32,145 bases of DNA from Psychromonas antarctica (GTDB lineage: Bacteria > Pseudomonadota > Gammaproteobacteria > Enterobacterales > Psychromonadaceae). Below, piece by piece: positions 25,332 through 32,145 of the stretch (within the stretch, counting starts at the first letter, position 1; every line of letters begins with the position of its first letter). A program made the translations under genes and the position numbers. The notes under the pieces are model-generated. The model worked only from the letters and a program-made list of their open reading frames with translations. It did no database searches and had not been told where the DNA came from. The DNA is taken from assembly GCF_022267535.1 (NCBI RefSeq), contig NZ_JAHNZV010000027.1, positions 1 to 32,145 of the forward strand, given 5' to 3'.

Positions 25332-26277
25332 TTCGGGTTTATATGTGCTTAATGCGGGGGTATTTAGCCAGTTACAAGATCTTGGGCGTTATGGGCAAGC
25401 CAAACAGGGCTTAAGCCAAGGTGGCGTTGGCGATCCATTGGCCGCTGGCTGGGCAAATTACCTACTAAAAAACAGCGCTGATAAATCTTTAATTGAAATC
25501 AGCTTTGGGCAAGCTGAATTTATTGCTGAATGTGACTTGCAACTGGCCATAACGGGGGCCGAGATGAGCGCCTTTATCGTGATGCCATCGGGACAAAAAA
25601 AAGCGCAAAGCAACAACCGTAGTTTTGTTCTTAAAAAGGGGCAAGGTTTAAAGTTTGGCTTTGCAAGCTCTGGCGTTCGTGCTTATTTAGCGGTCAAGGG
25701 CGGTTTTAATATCCGCAAAAAATATGGCAGCTGCAGTACGGTTACACGTAACTTTATAGGAGGGCTTGATGGTACGGGTAGCAATTTAAAAAACGGCGAT
25801 CGTTTATCGGCTTTTGAACAGCTAGATCGCTTGATTACTACAAAAATCCCTGAGCAGTTTATTCCTGATTATAATTCCCCCTTAACTTTAGGCGTTATTG
25901 AAGCATATCAATGCGAATACTTTTCAAGTAGACAAAAAGCGATGTTTTATAATATTGAATATACTATTGGTACACAAAGCGACCGTATGGGATTACGTTT
26001 GACGGGGAAAAGTATTGGCGGTTTAAGCAAGGGAATTATTTCCGAGGGCATCGCACTGGGCAGTATTCAAATTCCAGCCGATGGTTTACCTATTATTTTA
26101 TTACAAGATAGGCAAACACTAGGTGGTTATCCTAAAATCGGCTGTGTTGCGCGTTGTGATTTAAATTTACTGGTACAAAAGTCAGCAGGTGAGAAAATCC
26201 GTTTTAAACCTACCTGTTTGGCTGATCAGCAACAACGTTATTTACAACGCTTACGTTTTTTTAATCAGTTTAAATGA
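25321..26277 (+). CDS. pxpC: PxpC, 5-oxoprolinase subunit C (KipA family)
   Basis: A 318-residue subunit (E. coli 310), homologous to KipA and to the biotin-dependent carboxylase/urea amidolyase C-terminal domains. Visible blocks are VFSQLQDLGRYGQAKQGLSQ, GDPLAAGWANYLL, the YLAVKGGF segment and, late, TIGTQSDRMGLRLTG and GLPIILLQDRQTLGGYPKIG. It overlaps pxpB by 11 bases and the next gene by four (ATGA), so the operon continues past pxpC. It works with PxpA and PxpB in ATP-dependent 5-oxoproline hydrolysis in the cytoplasm. Confidence 0.95.
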   Translation: MKSNSGLYVLNAGVFSQLQDLGRYGQAKQGLSQGGVGDPLAAGWANYLLKNSADKSLIEISFGQAEFIAECDLQLAITGAEMSAFIVMPSGQKKAQSNNRSFVLKKGQGLKFGFASSGVRAYLAVKGGFNIRKKYGSCSTVTRNFIGGLDGTGSNLKNGDRLSAFEQLDRLITTKIPEQFIPDYNSPLTLGVIEAYQCEYFSSRQKAMFYNIEYTIGTQSDRMGLRLTGKSIGGLSKGIISEGIALGSIQIPADGLPIILLQDRQTLGGYPKIGCVARCDLNLLVQKSAGEKIRFKPTCLADQQQRYLQRLRFFNQFK

Positions 26278-26666
26278 GCAATATGTTGGCAATTATCGCC
26301 GATCTATACACTCCGCTACTCTTGCTGTGCTGGATTTATTATTGGCAAAAAGAATTGATTCAAAGGCGCAAATCACAATTTAAAAGGTTACTGCTATTAG
26401 TAAGTGTTGTTTATGCTTTGATGCTGGTGGATATCTATTTTGGGATATGGGCTTATGGGGGCATGGATTACAGTACTCATAGCGCGATTGCTCTGTTGTT
26501 AGTGGTCGATTTATGCTTTAAAAATAGATTGCTTCTATTTGTGTCACCGCTGTCGCTGTGTGCTTATTTTTATCTTATGTGGTTACTTAACTATCATAGT
26601 ATTGCGGATATGCTGACCACCTGTTTGCTTATTTTACCGATTTTTCTCTACAAAAAAGGAAAATAA
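26274..26666 (+). CDS. Small polytopic membrane protein coupled to pxpC
   Basis: 130 residues, about four hydrophobic helices (near residues 5-22, 37-55, 68-78 and 84-125, the last probably two spans). A motif GGMDYSTHSAIALLL in the middle is faintly like the histidine-containing motif of PAP2-type phosphatases, but the rest of a PAP2 active site is missing. The start overlaps the pxpC stop by four bases (ATGA), and yqfO-like translation begins one base after its stop. It is clearly part of the pxp transcript. The function is unknown; uptake or recycling of an oxoproline-related compound is conceivable from context only. Confidence 0.75.
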   Translation: MSNMLAIIADLYTPLLLLCWIYYWQKELIQRRKSQFKRLLLLVSVVYALMLVDIYFGIWAYGGMDYSTHSAIALLLVVDLCFKNRLLLFVSPLSLCAYFYLMWLLNYHSIADMLTTCLLILPIFLYKKGK

Positions 26667-26667
26667 C

Positions 26668-26988
26668 ATGTATCAGCTTGTTTTTTATGTTCCAGTCTCA
26701 CATCTGGAAATGGTTAAGTCGGCAGTCTTTAAGGCTGGCGCGGGGAGCATGGGGGATTATGAAAGCTGTGCTTGGCAATGTTTAGGTACAGGACAGTTTA
26801 GGCCGCTGGCCGCAAGTACCCCTTTTATTGGCATTGTTGATCAAGTGCAAAAGGTGCCAGAGTATAAAGTTGAAATGGTTTGTATAGCGGCCAAGATAAA
26901 GCCTATTTTACAAGCTTTACTCGCCGCTCACCCTTATCAAACGCCCGCCTATAGCGTTATTGAAATAAAAACCATTAAAGATTTTTAA
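26668..26988 (+). CDS. YqfO/NIF3-linked small protein (PII/CutA-like fold)
   Basis: 106 residues matching the stand-alone YqfO-type domain that is otherwise inserted in NIF3-like proteins. Characteristic parts are YQLVFYVPVSHLEMVKSAVF at the start, GAGSMGDYESCAWQ, the GQFRPL segment and the final LLAAHPYQTPAYSVIEI block. The fold is related to PII/CutA trimers. Its role is not known. It follows the small membrane gene by one base, with AAAGGA-type ribosome binding sequence inside that gene. Its stop TAA overlaps the stop of the convergent YcxB-like gene. Confidence 0.88.
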   Translation: MYQLVFYVPVSHLEMVKSAVFKAGAGSMGDYESCAWQCLGTGQFRPLAASTPFIGIVDQVQKVPEYKVEMVCIAAKIKPILQALLAAHPYQTPAYSVIEIKTIKDF

Positions 26989-27455
26989 TGGGCCTGCTGT
27001 TTGATAAATTCACAAACTACATTGTTTAAATTTGATTTGGAAAGGTAATACAACTTAGCGCTTTTAAATGTCAGCATTAATCCTAAATCAGTCTCTCCTA
27101 CTTTAAGCAGATCAGACCATAAGAGTTGGCTGTTGTTGTATAAGCTCTGTGTTTTTATTCCTTTATCATCAATCACTAAGGTAATCGTATTGCCTGAATT
27201 TCGGCTCCAGATTTGTCTGCTCAACCACCATGCCCGACGGTAATGAAAACTCATAAATTCAACTAAAGCCAATGCTATTAAGAAATAAGCTAACACATCT
27301 AGTTGTTTCGAAAATACAAAAATAAGCAGCGCGCTGGTCACTAACAGCGCGATAAATTTAAACCGCGGGGTGCTGTTTTTATTAAAGGGCAGAGATTGAT
27401 CGTAACACTCTTCAAGGTGTTGTCGATTGAGTGGGAACTGTGATTCAAAGTGCAT
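26985..27455 (-). CDS. YcxB-like membrane protein
   Basis: 156 residues. Two hydrophobic segments (about residues 33-49 and 53-68) are followed by a soluble C-terminal domain of the YcxB-like type: SGNTITLVIDDKGI, LLWSDLLKVGETDLGL and the SAKLYYLSKSNL segment. It is predicted to be an inner-membrane protein with a small PH-like cytoplasmic domain. The function is unknown. It is convergent with the pxp operon, sharing the four bases TTAA for both stop codons, and divergent from metC. Confidence 0.78.
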   Translation of the reverse strand: MHFESQFPLNRQHLEECYDQSLPFNKNSTPRFKFIALLVTSALLIFVFSKQLDVLAYFLIALALVEFMSFHYRRAWWLSRQIWSRNSGNTITLVIDDKGIKTQSLYNNSQLLWSDLLKVGETDLGLMLTFKSAKLYYLSKSNLNNVVCEFIKQQAH

Positions 27456-27607
27456 AGTATCGCCTGATGATTGCCGAATAAAGGGGGATTATAAGATAAA
27501 AAAACCCTGAAGTATCGTCTCGTTGATGCTGTTCATCTGTTGCTGAAATGTTAACATACTTTAAAGATGATATTTGCCGATCGAATACTTATTGATGGAA
27601 GCTTGTT

Positions 27608-28786
27608 ATGAAAAAAGAAACACAGATTGTTAGTTTAGGCCGTGATAAAAAATGGGCCAAAGGGGTCGTTAATCCCCCTGTATTTCGTGCATCAACCATG
27701 CTTTTTGATACCATGGAAGAGATGCGCTTTGCATCCAAAAATCGTACTAACGGGGAGATGTTTTATGGGCGTCGTGGTGGGCCAACGCATTTTGCTTTTC
27801 AGGCCGCGATTGCTGAGCTTGAAGGCGGTGTCGGTTGCGCACTCTATCCATCAGGCTCTGCAGCTATTAGTGGCGCACTACTGTCTTTCTTAAAAGCAGG
27901 CGATCATCTTTTAATGGTGGATAACGTGTACGAGCCAACCCGTTCATTATGCGATGGTCTGCTGGCCGGTTTCGGTATTGAAACCACTTATTATAATCCC
28001 TTAATTGGTGCCGGTATTAGCGATCTTATCTTGCCTAATACTAAAGTATTGTTTTTAGAATCACCGGGTTCGATTACCATGGAGATTCAGGATGTACCGA
28101 CATTAAGTGCTATTGCTCATCAGAACGATCTGCTGGTGATGTTGGATAATACCTGGTCATCACCGATTAATTCCCGTCCGTTTGATATGGGGGTGGATAT
28201 TTCCATTCAAGCGGCGACTAAATATATTGTCGGCCATTCGGATGTCATGATGGGCACTGCAACGGCCAATGAAAAATATTGGCCGCAATTACGTGAAAAT
28301 AGTTATCTAATGGGCCAGTGCACTTCTCCTGATGATGTTTATCTAGCAAGTCGTGGCTTACGTACACTTGGCGTGCGCATGGCGCAGCATGAAAAGAACG
28401 GCTTACAGATTGCCAACTGGCTAGCTGCACGACCAGAGGTCGATCATCTGCGCCATCCTGCTTTTGCAACTTGCCCCGGTCATGAATTCTTTAAGCGTGA
28501 TTTTAGCGCCTCCAATGGTCTATTCTCTTTTGTATTAAAAGAGGGAAATTTAAAATCGGTCACCGCCTTAGTCGAGAATATGCAGCATTTTAAAATGGGC
28601 TTTTCTTGGGGCGGTTATGAAAGTCTGATTTTAGGTGTGTTTGACATTGATAAACTGCGTACTACTACTCAATGGGATAGCAGTAAACCGCTGATCCGTT
28701 TGCATATAGGCCTTGAAAATGTCGACGATCTAATTGCCGACTTAGAAGCGGGATTTGCCCGCTTTAATATGGCATTAGTGGATTAA
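27608..28786 (+). CDS. metC: MetC, cystathionine beta-lyase
   Basis: A 392-residue PLP enzyme of the Cys/Met metabolism family that cleaves cystathionine to homocysteine, pyruvate and ammonia in methionine synthesis. The PLP-binding lysine is K205 in QAATKYIVGHSD; YGRRGGPT, YPSGSAAISGALLSF and the LDNTWSSP segment (D180) are further family signatures. The N-terminus and length agree with E. coli MetC (395). The ribosome site GGAAG precedes the ATG. A weak AGACGTCT-like stretch in the upstream 150 bases is not good enough to call a MetJ operator. It has its own terminator downstream. Confidence 0.96.
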   Translation: MKKETQIVSLGRDKKWAKGVVNPPVFRASTMLFDTMEEMRFASKNRTNGEMFYGRRGGPTHFAFQAAIAELEGGVGCALYPSGSAAISGALLSFLKAGDHLLMVDNVYEPTRSLCDGLLAGFGIETTYYNPLIGAGISDLILPNTKVLFLESPGSITMEIQDVPTLSAIAHQNDLLVMLDNTWSSPINSRPFDMGVDISIQAATKYIVGHSDVMMGTATANEKYWPQLRENSYLMGQCTSPDDVYLASRGLRTLGVRMAQHEKNGLQIANWLAARPEVDHLRHPAFATCPGHEFFKRDFSASNGLFSFVLKEGNLKSVTALVENMQHFKMGFSWGGYESLILGVFDIDKLRTTTQWDSSKPLIRLHIGLENVDDLIADLEAGFARFNMALVD

Positions 28787-28793
28787 TGATGAT

Positions 28794-28820
28794 GCGCGTA
28801 GTTGTACGCGCTGTATTTTT
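28794..28820 (+). terminator. Rho-independent terminator of metC
   Basis: A seven-base GC-rich stem, GCGCGTA/TACGCGC, with loop GTTG is followed by TGTATTTTT, eight bases after the metC stop. The orientation fits metC and not the convergent bax-like gene. Confidence 0.82.
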
Positions 28821-28831
28821 GTATGTCGTTG

Positions 28832-29752
28832 TTAATCAGTGATCAAATGGATTAACTTGTTGTCTGATAGATAGGCTTGGTCGAACGGTTCCAGCTTGTT
28901 ATAGCGGATCATTGCGCGTAAACCATCGATATAATCTTGACCACGTTCAGAGTATTTATCCAGCGTGCCGGCCAACTTAATACCCGTAATCGCTTTATTT
29001 TTACTGCGCAGATCGGCGCGTAAAATACGTAACTTTTTAAATGCATTATTGGTATTAATATTAAATAGATAACCCTCAACGGATGCAAGCGGGCTGTCGA
29101 AGCGGGCAACACCATAATCTCCTAGCTCTTCGCGTTGTGCTAACGGCTTCATTCCCTTACCCGTGAAGTCCCACTGACCAAAAAAGGCATTCCCCTCTTG
29201 TGTAAAACGCGACGTTGCCCAACCACTCTCCTCAGCAGCCTGCGCCAGTATTAAAGAAGGGGGCAGTGTATCAACTTTAGTTAACAATTTTTTACGCAAC
29301 GTTTCATTTAGATCTGTCGTTGTCTCTTTAATTAGGCGGTATTTAAGAGCAATTTTTTTTAGTTGCGGCGAATCTAAGGGGCTACTTTTAATCATCTTAC
29401 GCTCATGGCGGACCTTTTCATTAGCCACCAATGCCAGTGGAGCCATTAAACGGAAAAATACACTTTTCTTAGTCTCTACTGGTAGTGTTTTTGAACCTTC
29501 AGCCCAGCGTTCATCGACCCCTTCAAAAGTAATGCGTGGTATTTCTAGGTCGCCTTTTTCCCAGCTTTGATCGTTGTATTGGTATTTATCAAATAAAGTA
29601 GTTAAGTCATCCAGTGATGTGATGGTCACTTCAATAGGGTCTGCCATCAGTTTCTGACTGGCAGTTAATGAAGCGTCATCAGAGCAGGCAGTAATCAGCA
29701 TGCTAGCAGCAAGGGTCAGCGTGGCTCTCGTCAACGTGATCTGTTTTTTCAT
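28832..29752 (-). CDS. bax: Bax-like glucosaminidase-domain lipoprotein
   Basis: A 306-residue exported protein related to E. coli Bax. A lipoprotein signal peptide ends at ITAC (C23), so it is probably anchored in a membrane facing the periplasm. The C-terminal domain is of the mannosyl-glycoprotein endo-beta-N-acetylglucosaminidase-like (FlgJ/LytD) type: ILAQAAEESGWATSRF with catalytic-type Glu at 174/175, then GNAFFGQW, and later DYGVARFDSPLASVEGY and TLDKYSERGQDYIDGL. A peptidoglycan hydrolase role is likely but not proven for Bax. The AGGAG ribosome site is good. It is convergent with metC. Confidence 0.88.
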   Translation of the reverse strand: MKKQITLTRATLTLAASMLITACSDDASLTASQKLMADPIEVTITSLDDLTTLFDKYQYNDQSWEKGDLEIPRITFEGVDERWAEGSKTLPVETKKSVFFRLMAPLALVANEKVRHERKMIKSSPLDSPQLKKIALKYRLIKETTTDLNETLRKKLLTKVDTLPPSLILAQAAEESGWATSRFTQEGNAFFGQWDFTGKGMKPLAQREELGDYGVARFDSPLASVEGYLFNINTNNAFKKLRILRADLRSKNKAITGIKLAGTLDKYSERGQDYIDGLRAMIRYNKLEPFDQAYLSDNKLIHLITD

Positions 29753-29882
29753 GGGGGGCTCCTAATTTTTTAAATGGGCACCTCGGGTGCAACGGCTTTT
29801 ATAAACTGCCGACAATGTAGAGATTTTAGCAAATCCGTACATCAAAAATGTATTATTTGCATTTTTTATATTGACTGTAAAT

Positions 29883-29914
29883 GACTATCTCAATGAAAAC
29901 GATATGAGATAGTC
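29883..29914. repeat. Perfect 10-base inverted repeat between bax and aer
   Basis: GACTATCTCA (29883-29892) and TGAGATAGTC (29905-29914) are exact inverted copies around a 12-base centre. The repeat lies between the aer stop and the bax start, both on minus. Neither strand shows a U-tract after it, so it is not a standard intrinsic terminator. It could be an mRNA processing or stability hairpin, or an operator of the bax gene. Confidence 0.6.
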
Positions 29915-30008
29915 CTTATCTATAGTTTGCAAGAAAAAACAAATTACTTTAAGGGCCGAGTGTCAGCCGTTTGATATCATCTGAATTGCGCTATCATTCA
30001 CTTATAAG

Positions 30009-31553
30009 TTAAGAAAACTGTGTCACTAAGGCTTGTTGTTCTTCCAGTTTATCTAATAATTCATTCGATAATTCAACCGCTTCTTGCCCATGCTCTGCAC
30101 TGCTTTTGGCCATATCTGCAATCGCCACAACATTACGATTAACCTCTTCACTGACCAGAGACTGTTCCTCAATCGCGGTGGCAATTTGGGTGTTAAGGTT
30201 AGCCAGTAGCGTCACTTCAGTTATTATTTGTTGTAGGGATTTTCCGGTATTATTTGAGAGTTGCACGCACTGCATCGAAAGCGCAGTGCCTTTCTCCATG
30301 GATCTATTCGCCGCGTGGGATTCAGACTGCAGTTGTGTGAGTAATTTATTTATTTCATTGGTTGATTGTTGAGTTCGTTGCGCCAACGCGCGCACTTCGT
30401 CAGCAACAACTGCAAAGCCTCGCCCTTGTTCGCCTGCGCGGGCGGCTTCAATAGCCGCATTTAATGCCAGTAAGTTGGTTTGATCGGCAATGCTACTTAT
30501 TTCACCTAGCACTTTTTCAATTGACTTGCTGCCATTAACCAGCCGTTCAATTGCCTCTTCTACCTCATTTAACTGTGTCGCTAGCTCATTATTAGCCGCA
30601 ATCGTTTCCTGAACACTGACTTGTCCTTGGTTGCTAATATCTAATCCCTGTTGTGATGCTTGCGCAGCGTTACCGACCACTTCAGCGAGATCATTAATGG
30701 TAGCCGACATCTCATTCATCGCCGTAGCGACTTGATCGGTTTCACTGTTTTGTTGCGCTAATACCGTCGAGACACTGACACCACATTCAGCTGCTTTCTT
30801 AGCGGTTTGGGTTACGTTTGTAGACACATCACTGACTCGACCCACCACGGCTTTGATCTCCGCTGTGCGCATCTGTAATGCTAGATTGATTACGCCGAGA
30901 CCATCATTATTGCCGGAGTAGATAAAGCTCATCAATGGATTCTTAAAAATAGATTTTGCTTCGTCGACGAGCTTTTTATATTTATAGCGCCAGTTGATAA
31001 ATAGTCCGGTAAAAAGCGCTGAAACAATAATCATGGGAACACTAAATAGTGGGTTTAGTTCACTGAAAATGGCAACTAGTAAACTGAAGGTAAATGACAG
31101 TATAAAAAATACTTGAAACCAGCCTGTAAGATCGCTGCTATGGGTTAACTTTGTTGGGGTTTTGCCATCGTTAAGCTGTTTGTAAACCTGTGTGGCGCGG
31201 GTAACGACATCTGCATCGGGATAGGTGCGCACAGACTGGTATTCATAGACCTCTCCGCGGCTATCTTTGATTGGTGTGATGAACGCATTTACCCAGTAAT
31301 AATCACCATTTTTACAGCGATTTTTAACCGGGCCCATCCATGATTGACCCGATTGAATCGTTTGCCATAAGTCTTTAAATGCCGCTTTGGGCATATCTTG
31401 GTGGCGCACCATATTATGAGGATGGCCTTGTAACTCTTCTAATGAGTATCCGGCAATATCGCAAAAATTTTTATTGGCGTACTTAATCTTGCTATCGACA
31501 TCTGTGATAGATAATAATACATCATTTTTAGCAAGCAGTTGTTCTTTACTCAT
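30009..31553 (-). CDS. aer: Aer-type aerotaxis receptor (PAS-MCP)
   Basis: A 514-residue chemoreceptor with the Aer layout (E. coli 506). An N-terminal cytoplasmic PAS domain (about residues 5-120) shows [30 protein letters not shown] and [15 protein letters not shown], residues around the FAD pocket in E. coli Aer. Two close membrane spans (about 144-164 and 168-188) are next. The long cytoplasmic signalling region follows, with the invariant hairpin tip [26 protein letters not shown]. It has no C-terminal NWETF-type tail. It should sense redox state or oxygen through FAD and signal to CheA/CheW. The AAGGGG ribosome site is good, and the FNR-type promoter upstream fits an oxygen-linked role. 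Confidence 0.93.
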   Translation of the reverse strand: MSKEQLLAKNDVLLSITDVDSKIKYANKNFCDIAGYSLEELQGHPHNMVRHQDMPKAAFKDLWQTIQSGQSWMGPVKNRCKNGDYYWVNAFITPIKDSRGEVYEYQSVRTYPDADVVTRATQVYKQLNDGKTPTKLTHSSDLTGWFQVFFILSFTFSLLVAIFSELNPLFSVPMIIVSALFTGLFINWRYKYKKLVDEAKSIFKNPLMSFIYSGNNDGLGVINLALQMRTAEIKAVVGRVSDVSTNVTQTAKKAAECGVSVSTVLAQQNSETDQVATAMNEMSATINDLAEVVGNAAQASQQGLDISNQGQVSVQETIAANNELATQLNEVEEAIERLVNGSKSIEKVLGEISSIADQTNLLALNAAIEAARAGEQGRGFAVVADEVRALAQRTQQSTNEINKLLTQLQSESHAANRSMEKGTALSMQCVQLSNNTGKSLQQIITEVTLLANLNTQIATAIEEQSLVSEEVNRNVVAIADMAKSSAEHGQEAVELSNELLDKLEEQQALVTQFS

Positions 31554-31663
31554 CGATACTACCCCTTAAATTTATACTGTTTAGATCATCATTTTAATTT
31601 TCAAAAAAATAAAAAAGCAGCTTCCCTGTTCTGTGCTGACATAGATGAGGTACAGTGCCGATG

Positions 31664-31669
31664 GTTATA
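31664..31669 (-). promoter_or_regulatory. aer -10 box of an FNR-type class II promoter
   Basis: On the minus strand TATAAC (5 of 6 consensus bases) begins 30 bases after the centre of the FNR box. This is where a -10 hexamer falls when the activator is centred at -41.5. The implied start site is about 31657, giving a 5' leader of about 100 bases before the aer ATG. Confidence 0.6.
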
Positions 31670-31691
31670 TTAATTAGTTAACGAGTTGTTT

Positions 31692-31705
31692 TTGATCTAG
31701 ATCAG
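31692..31705 (-). promoter_or_regulatory. FNR/ANR-type operator upstream of aer
   Basis: The plus strand reads TTGATCTAGATCAG and matches the FNR consensus TTGAT-N4-ATCAA in nine of ten bases; the central TGATCTAGATCA is a perfect palindrome. It is centred 145 bases before the aer start codon and at about -41.5 to a good -10 box. FNR-type regulators (FNR, EtrA, ANR) activate from this position under low oxygen. Confidence 0.7.
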
Positions 31706-31945
31706 GTTTAACAAGGCACCATATACTTAATAAAATTCGCTGTCTATGGGGGTTGTGTTAAATCTCTATCAATTTGTGGTGATTTTTTAAGCGCTTCATT
31801 CTCATCGAATTTCTATTAAAAAATGTGGCCGCTTCTCGCGTCTTATCTTGGCGAAAGATCCGAGCAAACTGATTAGCGAGAGGTGCGCTCAATATGATGG
31901 GATAACTTGCAGTGCTTAAGCTTTTACATTTTGAAATGCAATGCC

Positions 31946-32145
31946 TTAATGCCGATCGGAATAGCGAAAAGCATGTTTAATGAGCTTCTCAACTTGTGTT
32001 TGCTGGGTGCGCGAGGTTACTAGTACCAGAGATCATAAGTCCGTGTGGATTTTATCAATACTCTCCCGAGCGTTAATTTTCAGCGGAATAACTCTTTTTA
32101 ACACTAAAGTATTCTTGTCTTCGATTGTCCATTCAAACTCTTCAC
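31946..32145 (-). pseudogene. Possible truncated or decayed gene at the right edge
   Basis: On the minus strand a frame enters from the right edge and reads EEFEWTIEDKNTLVLKRVIP, then LKINARESIDKIHTDL, before TGA at 32033-32035. The same frame continues for 28 codons (VTSRTQQTQVEKLIKHAFRY and onward) to TAA at 31946-31948. Either the gene simply ends at 32033, or the TGA interrupts a longer protein. The amino-acid composition looks coding, but I cannot name the family. The start is outside the window. Confidence 0.4.

Larger units (their letters stand above)
31554..32032. other. aer upstream region and possible gene remnant
   Basis: 479 bases. The part next to aer holds its ribosome site, leader, -10 and FNR box. 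Beyond 31710 there is no intact gene. On minus, a coding-looking open stretch ends at 31758-31760 (the last 44 codons include SAPLANQFARIF and RLKNHHKLIEI). It is in a different frame from the truncated gene at the right edge. I treat it as a possible remnant only. Confidence 0.35.

Noticed and set aside
27500-27560. Possible MetJ operator upstream of metC
   Set aside because: The best 8-base units match AGACGTCT in only about five positions and are not clearly in tandem.

Overview
The window reads as a chromosomal segment of a moderately AT-rich gammaproteobacterium. It carries orthologues of the E. coli genes syd, queF, ppnN, xni, yqcC, truC, hdfR, metC, bax, creA and aer, together with DUF3549, DUF3301, DUF2310 and DUF3014 genes of the kind common in marine Vibrio/Shewanella/Psychromonas-type bacteria. 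A Psychromonas-like marine host is my best inference; the sequence shows no direct marker such as rRNA. There is no tRNA, rRNA, CRISPR array or prophage. The only mobile element is the 3' end of a group II intron at the left edge.

Layout. (1) 1-412: end of a group II intron (maturase C-terminus, domains V and VI). (2) 506-3107, plus strand: an FAD-dependent dehydrogenase of the COG2509 type and a D-2-hydroxyacid dehydrogenase. (3) 3155-11940, minus strand: an exported protein of unknown function, then, read in transcription order, queF, a TPR protein with a degenerate GGDEF domain, an intact diguanylate cyclase, ppnN and xni. (4) 12020-15433: syd and the LysR gene hdfR on plus, mgtE on minus, and a small charged protein on plus. 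(5) 15665-19811, minus strand: DUF3014 membrane protein, an exported GH13 amylase with a C-terminal starch-binding domain, and CreA. (6) 19980-22474, minus strand: DUF3549, DUF3301, a small coiled-coil protein and the Zn-ribbon protein DUF2310, divergent from yqcC-truC. (7) 23887-26988, plus strand: a tightly packed pxpA-pxpB-pxpC operon (5-oxoprolinase) extended by a small membrane protein and a YqfO-type protein. (8) 26985-31553: a YcxB-like membrane protein (minus), metC (plus), a Bax-like lipoprotein (minus) and an Aer-type aerotaxis receptor (minus). (9) After 31553: the aer promoter region, with a very good FNR box, and what looks like a decayed or truncated gene at the right edge.

How the parts fit. 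Most genes are ordinary housekeeping: queuosine synthesis, nucleotide turnover, Mg2+ uptake, tRNA pseudouridylation, 5-oxoproline recycling and methionine synthesis. The most informative points are the c-di-GMP-type gene pair inserted into the otherwise conserved syd/queF/ppnN/xni neighbourhood, a class II FNR-type promoter geometry upstream of the aerotaxis receptor, a Gln at the normally invariant His of GH13 region I in the amylase, and two extra genes coupled to pxpABC. I do not see a clearly new multi-gene defence or mobile system. The closest candidates for undescribed biology are the pseudo-GGDEF/diguanylate cyclase pair and the extended pxp operon.
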